Origin: Corythucha ciliata
Taxonomy: Eukaryota > Arthropoda > Insecta > Hemiptera > Tingidae
Length of the DNA stretch: 64,000 nucleotides
Direction: 5' to 3'
Assembly: GCA_038030265.1 (NCBI GenBank)
Contig: CM075941.1
Location: forward strand, 46,252,164 to 46,316,163
The translations under genes and the position numbers were made by a program. The notes below the pieces were generated by a model. The model did no database searches, was not told the origin of the DNA, and saw nothing but the letters and a program-made list of their open reading frames with translations. Below are positions 22,601 through 31,945 of the stretch, in pieces (position 1 is the first letter of the stretch; each line of letters opens with the position of its first letter).

Positions 22601-24271
22601 GTTAAAGAATCCGCTAATTTGAGGCTAATATTGAGAAAATTAGTAATTAGCCTGGCTAAAATTAAGGGAAATGTTAATTTTCAGCCTAAAGTGAAAAAAA
22701 AGAAATGATACTTCGCTGTCAAAAATGGAAAATTTGTCAATTTGCATTTAAAATTACGGAAAACGCCAATTTGTTGCTAAAATGAATAAAATATCCTAAT
22801 TCGCGGCTAAAATTGAGAAAAATGTCAATTATGGGGTCAAAAATTGGAAGTACGATAATTCGCGACTTCCGCGGGCAACTTTGAGGCTAAAATTAAAAAA
22901 TCGCAATCACCAATTTATGGCTACGACAATTTAGGACTATTTTTATGGGTGAAAAATCCGCCAATTCGCGGTTTAAACTGAGAAAAAATCGCTAACCCAT
23001 ACGCTATGGAAAACAAAAAAAATGCTAATTTGTAGCAAACATTTAGAAAAAAACCGCTTCATATTTTGCGGCCAAATTGGAAAAACGCTAATTTAAAATA
23101 ACACAATAAACTACCACAAAATTCCAGTGGATTTGTTTTTTGGATCGGTTAAAGTGCTACAGCGGGGTCCATTTGTAGCTGCAATTGTAAAACGCCATTT
23201 TGAGTCATTTCTGGTTGGGCTCAAATTGTTTAAACGATGGCCCAAAATAGCACAAAAAGACCCAAAAATCCGGCAGAGGAGACAGTTTTTGACCCATGGC
23301 CCTGGTACTTGCCCTACACTTGTGGGAGGTTCTCATTTTTTCCGGCTTTGTGGTTGGTGGAGTGTCGGCGAGGAAGAGGGGGGGGGGCAGTATTGTCAGG
23401 TGTCCAAAAACGTGGTTGTGGGATACCAAATCTTGACGTTTTATCGGTAGATTTGACTGTTATTTGCGTCAAAGCTTATGTTTTTGTTTCGGTAATTGTG
23501 ATGCTTTTGTGCTTTGCTCATGCTTCATTGGACTTTGGAAAATTGAAGGAATCAACGTAGTTTGAGGCGATACTGTGAAGTTAACTTTGTTTATATTCCA
23601 GCCCAGCACCGCCGGTGCCACCCCATCAAGATCGCCGCGAGTTGTCCACGATCGCCGAGGCTTCTGTCAATATCCCACGAGCTGAACAGTGTCCAACTCG
23701 GCGGGAAATGGCACTGTCCGACGCCGAAACCACCATATCGTCCATATCGAGTTCACCCGCACGACCAAAGGTCCAACCCAGGCAAAGAAGTCGCCACGTC
23801 ATCGCCTCACACTCGTCATCCTCCGACGTTTCCACTTTTGACTTGATAACAAGTCGCGACCTTCAAGACAAAGACCTTGAAGAGACGTCGTCCGACCTTG
23901 AAAAAGCGTTTCAAAGTCTCGGTCTCAACTGGGCGCTGTCCACATTGAAGCGAACTCGCGACTCGAAACGACGATTCAACTCGGACACCACAACCAGTTC
24001 GCCGGAGAGTCGCGACGCCGCCGCCGTCGCCACTAGTAGTAAACCTTCGAGATCGAAAAGAGGCAGTTCCGGTTACAGGCATTCAACACCGTTAGTACGG
24101 ACGCCCGAAAGAGGCGGTGGAGCGGTGGACGAGGCGTCGTCGTCGCAACCGTCACCACCACCGTCGGCGGTGGTAGCGGCACAACCGCCTCCTTCGACAC
24201 AGTTACCCCAACGTTTGATTCCACCGAATTTGACTTTGAGTCATCCCATTTTTTTGACTAAGCCCTCGTGA
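12131..24271 (+). CDS. Gene 1: large coiled-coil/disordered protein, 5' end unresolved
   Basis: Eight exons join in one frame: 12131-12331, 12397-12641, 12725-12931, 13000-13198, 13278-13484, 13548-13647, 13705-15238 and 23602-24271 (3363 nt, 1120 codons plus TGA). Introns are 65, 83, 68, 79, 63, 57 and 8363 bp, all GT..AG, with phases that match at every junction. From residue 1 of this partial model there is a Lys/Glu-rich probable coiled coil (about 1-150), a charged helix around 290-350 (RKLRETRGARALKKERAR), an acidic patch about 449-459, a Lys/Arg block about 488-520 that could be a nuclear signal, a Ser run near 590-602, a helical segment near 690-720 (LREYIGRLLTMSRQSVSDL), and a second ordered-looking segment near 993-1013 (AFQSLGLNWALSTLKRT). 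The rest is Pro/Ser-rich. I do not recognise the family. The architecture resembles cytoskeletal or centrosomal scaffolds, which is only an impression. No ATG lies in exon 1 as drawn; upstream exons or the in-frame ATG at 11981 are alternatives. Confidence 0.8.
13705..15238 (+). CDS. Gene 1 exon 7 (main exon)
   Basis: A 1534-nt exon, open throughout, with codon use and amino-acid variety unlike the surrounding repeat-derived ORFs. It carries the acidic stretch SDDDEDDDVDV, the basic block, poly-Ser, the conserved-looking helix around 14580-14720, and a Gly run at about 14950 followed by QQRRRPP. It ends at a strong donor CCG|GTGAGT in phase 2. Confidence 0.85.
15239..15729. other. Start of gene 1 intron 7, no feature seen
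   Basis: AT-rich intron sequence after the donor. A 157-codon open frame overlapping the exon end (from 15109) is in a different frame from exon 7 and is not convincing as a gene. Confidence 0.4.
15730..17200. repeat. F1 satellite array in intron 7, orientation switch
   Basis: F1 units run in reverse orientation (CAATTTTAGCCGCGAATTAG type) to about 15990, then forward (GCTAATTCGCGGCTAAAATT) to about 17150. The switch near 16000-16080 suggests two elements inserted head to head or an internal inversion. Confidence 0.6.
16706..16827. mobile_element. MITE family C, copy 1
   Basis: A 122-bp block starting TAGTGAGTTTTAGCACTCTC and ending in ATAAGTCTCTAAT, with imperfect inverted ends. It sits inside the F1 array and recurs at 29346-29485 within another F1 array. 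Confidence 0.6.
17406..17566. mobile_element. Foldback element with CCCACGTG motifs
   Basis: Arms of about 42 bp: AAGGTCGATTCAGACTATTC onward at left, and its near-complement ending GAATTGACCTT at right. Both arms contain CGTGGGAACACG. Non-coding. Confidence 0.65.
17736..17978. mobile_element. MITE family B, copy 2
   Basis: Closely similar over its length to 8919-9173, with the left terminal repeat partly altered (GTCTGCAACTG instead of the usual continuation) and the right one intact. It ends 12 bp before the target duplication of the next element. Confidence 0.75.
17999..20230 (-). mobile_element. Satellite-bearing hAT-like element, copy II (intact, 8-bp TSD)
   Basis: The left end is CAGTAGCGGAACAACACC and the right end, read inward, is CTCTAGCGTACCGAGG, so the termini share a TAGCG core. 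Exact 8-bp direct repeats GGTTCTCT flank it (17991-17998 and 20231-20238). The body, about 18050-20020, is an F1 array in reverse orientation. The GGGGCCC-type modules of copy I are present at both ends in swapped order. An 8-bp duplication and short CA..TG-type ends fit the hAT superfamily; there is no transposase, so movement would need one in trans. Confidence 0.75.
20239..20900. other. Intron 7 segment without recognised features
   Basis: Contains a G-run at about 20281-20288 and a T-run at about 20734-20749, otherwise unique-looking AT-rich sequence. No ORF of interest. Confidence 0.4.
20908..21159. mobile_element. Foldback element family D, copy 1
   Basis: Arms of about 103 bp (20908-21010 and 21056-21159) that are nearly perfect complements, including CCGTAGGAGCC-type and CGAAACCGGTTCG segments, with a loop that itself folds (AACTGAAACTCA and TGAGTTTCAGTT). 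A shortened copy lies at 40661-40781. The ORF beginning at 21066 lies in one arm and is not taken as a gene. Confidence 0.75.
21300..23110 (+). repeat. F1 satellite element/array in intron 7
   Basis: Starts with a GC-rich end module (CACCCGAAAAGCTTTAATAC at about 21353), then forward F1 units to about 23100. No terminal CAGTAGCG or flanking duplication is visible, so the element is probably degraded. Confidence 0.5.
23111..23601. other. End of gene 1 intron 7, no feature seen
   Basis: Includes a GGGGGGGG run near 23381; the last 100 bp lead to the exon 8 acceptor. Overlapping ORFs on both strands have no coding character I can support. Confidence 0.4.
23602..24271 (+). CDS. Gene 1 terminal exon
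   Basis: The acceptor TTTATATTCCAG (ending 23601) opens a frame that completes the CG of exon 7 as Arg and continues PAPPVPPHQDRREL. The 222 residues are Ser/Pro-rich with one ordered-looking segment (SSDLEKAFQSLGLNWALSTL) and a hydrophobic tail LTLSHPIFLTKPS before the stop at 24269-24271. The phase match with the donor 8.4 kb upstream, plus similar composition, supports the join; an undetected exon in between cannot be excluded. Confidence 0.75.
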
Positions 24272-24514
24272 CCGCTACAGGGCTTTTAATTTTTAAAAAC
24301 CCTTCTCCATTCCCCGCCTTTCATTTCAATTAATTTATTTTGTTTACTTTATCGTTAAATAGATTTCGTCATACATTTTTTACTTTATGTTCTCCCCGTT
24401 ATTTTCCTCCACCCACAGCTTTAATAATTCTGTGTATTTGTAGGCGCCGATGGACGTCAAACTTCAGTTCTCAATACTTTTGAAATTGAATAACCGCGAA
24501 ATATTCCAGTTTTA

Positions 24515-24538
24515 AATAAATAAAAAAAATGCAATAAA
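24515..24538 (+). terminator. Gene 1 polyadenylation signals
   Basis: AATAAA at 24515-24520 and again at 24533-24538, about 245-265 nt after the gene 1 stop. The 3' UTR is AT-rich and free of satellite repeats. Confidence 0.65.
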
Positions 24539-24540
24539 AT

Positions 24541-25143
24541 GTATAAGTCGTAAAATTTACTTTCGAGACCTCTCAAAGAGCTAAGTACGCGATAGCGCGT
24601 ACGATGCGACGGTGGGGTTCTTTCTTACGCGCGTAGTGACCCTTTTTCGGACACGTTTTTCCATCAAACGCACCCAAGCTTTAAGCTCGTCAATCAAGAA
24701 TAAAGTCGTCCCAAAATGTAAAGGGCCCGTTTTTGGTCGCTTTGGGGAACACAGGCAGTTCTTGTTGGGTTCTCGGGTACGTTTTTGGCTGTTTTTGACA
24801 CGTTTTGAGGGGGGGGGGCGCACAATGAGTGCCGTCTTTGTGGGGCCCCGGATCCTTCTGATTTTTGTTTCTAATACAGGGTAAATGGGTGTAAGTTTTA
24901 AGAAACTTTTTGGGAAAAACCGCATCAAAAATGGCGTCGAACTCGACCACCCCGAGTGTTCCATCTCAAACCGTCCAGGAGATACAATAATTTTTTAAAG
25001 TGATTTTATAGGCTGACGCAATTTTTTATTTCTTTCAGAAAAGTCACAATTTCACAGCTGGTGTTGCGTACTTTTTTGCTAAATGACGACACCTTGTACC
25101 TCCTGAACGGTTTGCGGTAGAACACTCGGGTTGATCGCATTCG
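24541..25143. other. Intergenic, no feature seen
   Basis: Opens with short GCGCG palindromes (CGCGATAGCGCG at about 24589) and has a G-run at about 24811. ORFs on both strands look accidental. Confidence 0.35.
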
Positions 25144-26754
25144 CAGTAGCGTACCGAGGTTGTGTCGAGGGGGGGGGGGCGGAAAGCCTCGGGCCACCCA
25201 AAAAGCTTTAAGGTCGAAAAATGAGGAATTTTAAGTTCTGTGTTCAAGGATTTAGGTACGTGAAACACAGCGGTCAGGAATTTGGCTGTTTTCGACGATT
25301 TTCAGTCCACCCGACCTGGATAATAAGAACGTTGCTGGTGATAAGAAAATAGTGCGGCTGTGGGTTTGAGACCGCGAAAACGCTCAAATTGAGAAAATTC
25401 GCGCCTTCTGAAGGTGAACTCGCAGTGAAAATAGAGAAAACACGCTGATCCCTAAGTTTCTTTACGTTCTTAAAGCGGATAAAATTGAGGAGGCGCTCTA
25501 ATTTGCCGATCTCACGAGAAAATCACAAATTAATCGTGGCTACAATTCCAATAGCCAATTTGTGGCTAAAATAGAGAAAAATTTCAGTTTGTGTTTAAAA
25601 TAGAAAATACGCCAATTCACGGCTTCTGAAGGCAAACTTATTCGTGGCTGTAAAAGTGGGAAGGTGCGCTAATCCGTAGCTAAAAGTTACAGACATAAAA
25701 TTGGATAATTTTGGGAAATCACTAGTTAGCGCGGCTAAAATTAAAGAGAAACGCCAATTTTCAGCTTAAATAAGAAAAAGAGCTAATTCGCTGCTAAAAA
25801 AGGAATAAATATTGTTAAGCAGCTGAAATTGGGGAAAATTACTAATTCTCGGATAAAGTGTAGTATTAGCTCTAATTCGTGAGTGAAATATAGAACAATT
25901 TCAAATTGCCATTTAGCGGGTTCTGAAGACAATTTATTTGTGGCTAAAATGAAGAAAAACGCTAATTTTATAGCTCTATAATCGAGAAAAATGCTAATTC
26001 ATGAGAAAAACGCCCATTTGTGGACAAAATTTAGAAAAAACCCTAATTCAAAAGATTACATTTCTAATTTGCTGCTAAAATTGATTGAGTGATTTTTATT
26101 AATCGATAACGCACAAATACAGCGTTTTTCGCTGAAAACGCGTGATTCCCGCTCACGTCCGACGAGGGGGGGGGGGTTGTTTTTGATTCTGAGCGCGAGG
26201 GGCAAGTAGCTGATTCGCAGTAAAAATAGTGATAAACCCTGATTGTTAAAATTGAGAAAAAGCATTAGTTGATGGCTAAAATAAAGAACACGGGTCCTTC
26301 CGCGGCTAAAATGCGCTGATTCGTGGCTAAAATAGCGCTCAATCACAGCTAAAATGGAAAAATCGGAAATTCACAGTTTCCGGGGGAAACTTCGCAGCTA
26401 AAAACGAGATAAAGCGCAAATTCACGGCAAAAATGAAAAAAAATCGCTCATTTACAGTCAAAATTGAGAACATTCACGGTTTCCAACGGCCACTTCGTAT
26501 GAAGTTAATGATAATTTTCATGGCTAAACCGAAAGAAATTGCTAATTCGTGGCTATAAAATCGATATAAACTCATATCGTCGACTAAAATGTGTGAAAAG
26601 CGCTAATTGAGAAAAATCACTTTATTCACAGCTAAAATTGATGAAAAGCCAATTCGCGAATAAATTTGAGAAAGCCGCTAATTCGCGAATAAAAATTAGG
26701 GGGGAAGAACGGTAATTCTTGGCTAATAAAAGTGAAAAAATCGCTAGTCCACGG
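25144..26754 (+). mobile_element. Satellite-bearing element, copy III (left part)
   Basis: Begins CAGTAGCGTACCGAGG, the same terminus seen at the right end of copy II, followed by an 11-base G-run and CACCCAAAAAGCTTTAAGG. The F1 array runs about 25370-26750. A second element at 26755 interrupts it and I could not find its right end. Confidence 0.55.
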
Positions 26755-27908
26755 CAGTGGCGTGTCCAGGTTTGACCTAGGGATGGGCAGCTTCACGCGA
26801 GAACAATTCAGAGGCATTCCAATGCCTACTACAGGCTTATTTAAATTAGTGACCCAAAATCTGTGAAACGTATCATTTCAATGAGGCAACCCCACGAAAT
26901 TTGGGTTTCTGCAAGCCTAAAACCCACGACATTGAGGTTTCAGTTTTTTTAGCCACGCAACCCCACGAAATTAAGCGTTTTAGTGATCCAGGGCCCCTCC
27001 AAAATTAGTTCTATAGCGAGCAAACCCCACGGAATTTGCGTTTTAATGAGGCAAGAATCTCGAAAATATTTTCATTAGTGTGTTAAAACCGCGTAATTGT
27101 GGTTTTGAATGAGCTTTATCCCCGTGAAATTGGGATTTCACGAAATTTTGCCGTGAAATTTTGAGATTATAGCGAGTGAAAATCCGAGATAATTCATTTT
27201 TTTAGTGTGCCAGACATATGAAAACTTTTTTTTTTTTTTAAGAAAAGTGCAAAAAATTGGGTTTTAAATCAGGCAAACCCGGCAAAATTAGTTTTCCAGG
27301 GACAAACAGCCGCGAAATTGGTTTTTTAGCGGCTAAACAACCGCGAAAATTTGGGTTTTCTGTGAGCCAAAACAACGAAAACCGCGTTTTAAATCCGAAA
27401 GTCCGTTAGAATTCGAAAGAAAAATCCGAGATGTGGTTCTTGTAAGGACAATCAGAGAAAATGCTTTTATTTTGTGAGTCATACCCGGAAAAAGTGCGCA
27501 AAATTTGCGAAATTGATCTGGTTTAATCGCGCCACCCCGTAAAATTGGTTGATCAGCTACAAAAATTGGCAAAATTGTTCGATTTTTTTTTTTGGAAAAT
27601 CCTGGAACGGATTTTCTAGTAAGGCAGACCCATGAAAATGTCTTTTCGGCGAGAAAAATCAATGGAATTTGTTTATCGGTGGTGACTCTGGATGATTTGT
27701 ACTTATTGATGGCATTATCAAGGTGTTGGCAGCTGCCCCACTTCGAGACTTTGATTTGGAGTCCGTAGTGGTGGGCAATTGTCCTCCCCTCTGCCCACCT
27801 CTGGCTACGCTCATAGTTGACGGTTAATAAAAGTGACGAGAGGTGTGGCCAGGCAAGTAAACGCATTTAATGGCTATAAATGCCTACCTCTTGACCCGGA
27901 CACCACTG
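26755..27908. mobile_element. hAT-like element carrying an F2-type array
   Basis: Left end CAGTGGCGTGTCCAGGTTTG; right end read inward CAGTGGTGTCCGGGTCAAG. The body is a degenerate F2 array (units such as CCCACGAAATTTGGGTTTC), and near the right end is a GGTGGGCAATTGTCCTCCCC block homologous to 39863-39950. It has the same style of ends as copies I-III but a different satellite. No clear target duplication. The 177-codon minus-strand ORF at 27333-27866 is repeat-derived. Confidence 0.55.
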
Positions 27909-28270
27909 TAATTTTTACCCAAATTTAAGTACATGCCTACTTTTGAAAACTAAATGAAACAATGTGAACCCCAAGTGGGGAAAAAAGTGTGCCCCCCCCC
28001 CCTACCTCCGCCAACAGAGAGGAGCCCAATTTTATATCGGAAACGGGGGCCCCAAATGTAGTAAGACGTACGGCCCTGCGCACAATCCGCAGTCCGTATG
28101 AGTCCATGCTGAGCCACTTCGAGTCGAGTCGAGAAAATAGACTGAAACCAATGCCAACGTGAAATACTCATTTTTGGCCACTTTAAAAAGTGATACGGAC
28201 GGTCTCTTATCAGAGGCATTTTGACGACAACCGCCAGTAGGGCGAGTATTCGGTAAAGTCCAAATTTTTT
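27909..28270. other. No gene seen
   Basis: C-run at about 27989-28001 followed by CTACCTCCGCC, resembling an eroded element end, then unique-looking sequence. The 147-codon minus-strand ORF is unconvincing. Confidence 0.35.
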
Positions 28271-28740
28271 CAAATTTCTTAGTTTTGGGGGGCTGGAGTT
28301 AGCCAAATCCGCAAATTGGTGGATTGAAAGAGCGAAGCCCACACGAGCAAGAAGGGCCTCACGATGTAGGTTTGGCAATTCGAAATTGGACAAAATCGGG
28401 ACTCAAGTTTCAAAGCACAAAATCTGCCGGGACAAAAAAAAAACAAAAAGAGACAAGAAGACAAAAAAAAAAAACAAGAAGAGCGAATTTCCGAGGCGTA
28501 TTTGTCGTTTGAAAAGGCCAAAGTCACGAAATTTGGTTTTTAAACGAGCTTCATCAGATTTTCGTATTAACCAAAATTGTAGGAAGAACGAGCCAAGCCA
28601 ACGAAATTTTGTTATTGAGAGATCAAAAATCCCTAAAATTTGGATTTGAGCTAGCTAAATGCGTAAAATTTGGTTTTGAGAGGTCGAAACTTGGGTTCCA
28701 AATAGATTCAATTGCGATATATTTGGTTTTAGAAAGAGAC
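28271..28740 (-). repeat. F2 array (reverse orientation)
   Basis: Units of the type AAAGTCACGAAATTTGGTTT and GAGCCAAGCCAACGAAATTT, diverged, in the same orientation as 2520-3850. Confidence 0.5.
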
Positions 28741-29134
28741 GAACGCGCGGGATTTGTTTTGGATCAGTTCGTATGAGATATTGAGTTAAAATGTCTGGTT
28801 TTAGGTGGAATGTCCTGGATTCTGGGGCCGCATTTCAAATTTTTCTGTTTCAATCAAATCGCTTACACCAAATTCACCCAGGAGCAGACATCAGTCACTG
28901 CAATGCAAAATCTGATTTTTGAGGAACAGAGACACTAGCTGGGCTTTCAGGCAATTTTTTTTTTTTTTTTTAATAAGAAAATTAAGCGAAATTAGATGAA
29001 TAGGATAAGAGTGGAGGAGGGGAGGGTGAGAACACATTCTACCGCCACCCCCGTCACAGTGCGGCCCCTGTTCAACCAAAACATGCTCCAACTACCAAAA
29101 ACATTAAAGCACAAAAAACTTTGATCCCCTAAAA

Positions 29135-29215
29135 CAGGGGTGGCCAACCGAGGGCCCGCGGGTCAAGAACTGGCCCGCTGAGCCTTTCACAATGGGCCGC
29201 CCACGGCCTTCAGTG
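29135..29215 (+). mobile_element. hAT-type terminus CAGGGGTGGCCAACC
   Basis: CAGGGGTGGCCAACCGAGGG followed by GCCCGCGGG and TGGCCCGC. This opening resembles Charlie-like hAT elements (family knowledge). It abuts an F1 array at 29240, and no matching right end was found. Confidence 0.45.
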
Positions 29216-29239
29216 GTAAATAATCACCTTTAATGTTGG

Positions 29240-30130
29240 ATTTTTGTGCAAATGGAAATCGCTACAATTCGCGCCTCCTCGAAAGCGGCTAATCCACCGC
29301 TTAATCCAGACCAAAATGGAAAATAACGCTAAATTTGTGCGTTATTAGTAAGTTTTAGCACTCTCCCGTTAAATCCTCTGGAAACTTTATTTTAAAATTT
29401 CAACCAATCAGATGTTTCGTAACCAAGCAACGACTGATTTATCGTTTGCGTTAGCGTTAACGGGGATGATGCTAAAAGTCTCTATTGAAATAAATGGCTA
29501 ATTCACAGCTGAAATTATTGGAAAAAATAGCTGATTCGCGGCTAAATCACTGATAAAGGTTAAGAAAACTTCACGGCAAAAATTGAAAAAAAAAAACTCT
29601 AAAATCGCGGACAAAGTGTAAAATACAGTCATTAGCGTTTAAAATTACGAAACACGCCAATTAACGGATAAAATATTGAAAAATCAATAATTCACCATTG
29701 AGAAAAAGCGCTAATCCACGCTTAAAATTACGAAAACATGAATCCTCGGCTTATTCAGAACGCCAATCTGAAAAAAACGCTAATTCATTGCTAAAAGTAA
29801 AAAATCGCTAATTCAAGGGGAAAATTAAGAAAAATGCTAATTCATGTACAAAATTGAGGGAAATCGCTCTTCAGCGGCTAAAATCACGTAATAACGGCTA
29901 ACGTGGGAAAAAAACAAAAAACAAAAAAAAACGCTTGGATGCTAGAAGTGTGGAAACGACAATTTTCAGCTTCTGAAGGCAAGTTCGTGTCTCAAACTGC
30001 GAGAAACCTCTAGTAAAATCACGCAGCTAAAATTAAGAAAAGTTGCTAATTCATGGATGCAATTGAGAAAAATCGCTAATTAGCGGCTGAAATAAAGAAA
30101 AACACGATTTCACTGCAAAATTCACATTTG
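29240..30130 (+). repeat. F1 array
   Basis: Forward F1 units (GCTAATTCATTGCTAAAAG types), interrupted by MITE family C at 29346-29485. Confidence 0.55.
29346..29485. mobile_element. MITE family C, copy 2
   Basis: Same ends and core as 16706-16827, but 18 bp longer (extra CAATCAGATGTTTCGT-type segment and TTAGCGTTAACGGGG). It again sits inside an F1 array, so either it prefers this target or it was amplified with it. Confidence 0.6.
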
Positions 30131-30480
30131 CACATTTTTCAAGCACTGGTGTTTCTTGAAGAGGGCTCTTCCACAATGCTATTGCTCACATTAAACATTG
30201 AAATCAATCAAGGATTGCGAAATTTTAAAAATTTTGAGTGAGATTTGATAAGAGGGACAATTTTTCTTGTTATTTGTAAACAAAAAATATTAGAGTTCCC
30301 TTATCAGATGCTTCAAAAGTGGCCATTGACGTAATTTCCCCTCGTACTATCTATCCCCTCTTCAAGTTAAAAATCACCAAATGCACCAATCGGGCTGCAA
30401 CTACTGTTGATATCCTTCTGTCCATGTGCCAATTCACCAGTATACTTTTCTCCCAAATCGGGCATTCATGCAAGTTCCCC
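30131..30480. other. Unassigned unique-looking segment
   Basis: AT-rich sequence between two F1 blocks with no ORF or repeat I can name. Confidence 0.35.
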
Positions 30481-30870
30481 ATTGGCGGCTAAAATGAGGA
30501 AAAACGCTAATATGCGACTGAAGTCAAGAAAAATTGCTATTTATGGGGTTAAATTGAGAACATTTGCTATTTCACAGACATGAATAGAGTATATGGCAAG
30601 TCGCGGTTTCTCGAGACAACTTCGTGGCTAAAATGAGAAAATATACCCCTAATTCACGGGTAAAATCAGCGGCTCGAATCAGGAAAAAAACAAATTCATT
30701 GCAAGGTAGATCGCTAATTCACGGCTGAAATGGAGACCATTCGCGGCTAAAATGGAGACAACTCGCTATAATTCGCGGCTAAAATAAAGACAAATCGCCG
30801 ATGCAATTGAGAAGAAGCGATGGAGTGTGGAAAAAACGCTAATTCGTAGCTCCTGAAGGCAACTTTACGG
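30481..30870 (+). repeat. F1 array
   Basis: Forward F1 units (AATTCGCGGCTAAAATGGAG) in about 12 diverged copies. Confidence 0.5.
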
Positions 30871-31009
30871 AGGCGTTGATGAAAGATTCGCTCGTGGCGC
30901 CGCCAAATGTCTATAAGGTCGGCACTGCAATGAGCTGCTCCAGGGCATTTTTTTTTGTGCAAATGGAAAACGCTATTGTACACTGGTGAACAGGCCCCAG
31001 GTGCAAAAT

Positions 31010-31470
31010 GCTCTAACCACAAAAAGCTCTTAGTACAAGAAACACTCAACCACAGAAAGCAGTTGACCACAAACTGCTCTAGGCACAAAAGCTTTAACCA
31101 CAAAATGCTCTAACCTCAAAAGCTTGGTTCCCAAAAAGCTCGAATCACTAAAAGCTCTATCCACAACAATCTCTGATCAGAAAAAATCCAACAAAAGAAA
31201 ACTGGAACCCTAAGAGACCAAACGACGAAAGCTGCAACCTCAAAATGTTCTAAACCCAAGAAACCCTATATGTAAAGAGCGTTCTTCAGTTTAAACAAAC
31301 AAACAAACAAACACAGTGAACACGTGAAGATTTTGTCTGAATAGACGTGGACAAACAAATTTGTGGCGCTAAACAAACGATTCCGTTCACCGTCCAGGTT
31401 GCCTGAAGATTGGCCCGACACGTACAGTTTTGAAAAAGGAGGGAATTTGCGGTCCAACCGCCAATAAAAG
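31010..31470 (+). repeat. F4 array with shared downstream tail
   Basis: Units of about 16 bp (CCACAAAATGCTCTAA type) to about 31260, then a tail GCGTTCTTCAGTTTAAACAA and later TTGTGGCGCTAAACAAACGA. The same order of array and tail recurs at 36010-37920, so they form one element type. The last 36 bp (31435-31470) match exon 3 of gene 2. Confidence 0.5.
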
Positions 31471-31589
31471 AAAAAAAAAAGTTGAAAAAGAAAAAAAATC
31501 GACTGTTGTTCACGCGCAACTCGCGTTCCAAGAATAAAATTATTACCTATAATGCCCAATGCCTTTTTTTTTCTTCTTTTTTTTTGCGT

Positions 31590-31676
31590 CCCGGGATGAC
31601 CTTGCCTGTGGACGCGGGACAAAGTTAGCCAAACCGGGACTGTCCCGAGTACGCTGGGACGGTTGGCAACCCTACC
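31590..31676 (-). mobile_element. hAT-type terminus TAGGGTTGCCAACCGTCCC
   Basis: On the minus strand it starts TAGGGTTGCCAACCGTCCC and continues with GGGACAGTCCCGG. A related copy lies at about 43852-43935 on the plus strand. The opening matches well-known hAT-type ends. Confidence 0.5.
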
Positions 31677-31834
31677 GCTTAAACCGCTTGATAAGGGCGC
31701 TGCGTAAGACAAAATACGCCGCATTTTTAGTTTTTTTTTTTTTTAACAAAAATAAATTAAAACAAGTTCTCAGCATCAGTAAAACCGCTGAAAAGTTACA
31801 AATGTTTGTAGCGCTTCATTCGCATAACTTCAAG

Positions 31835-31840
31835 TTTAAT
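31835..31840 (-). terminator. Possible gene 2 polyadenylation signal
   Basis: ATTAAA on the minus strand about 105 nt after the predicted stop. It is a common variant signal. I found no canonical AATAAA closer. Confidence 0.35.
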
Positions 31841-31945
31841 TTGTGAGTAGATCCTGGGAGCCTTTTGCGCTAGAAGAAAGGATCATCCGTAGAATCACAG
31901 CCTTTTTATGATACTCCAATATAAATTGGTCTCTTTGGTTTAGTG

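Noticed and set aside
27333..27866. 177-codon minus-strand ORF
   Set aside because: It lies inside the degenerate F2 array and end block of the 26755-27908 element, with no domain and no gene signals.
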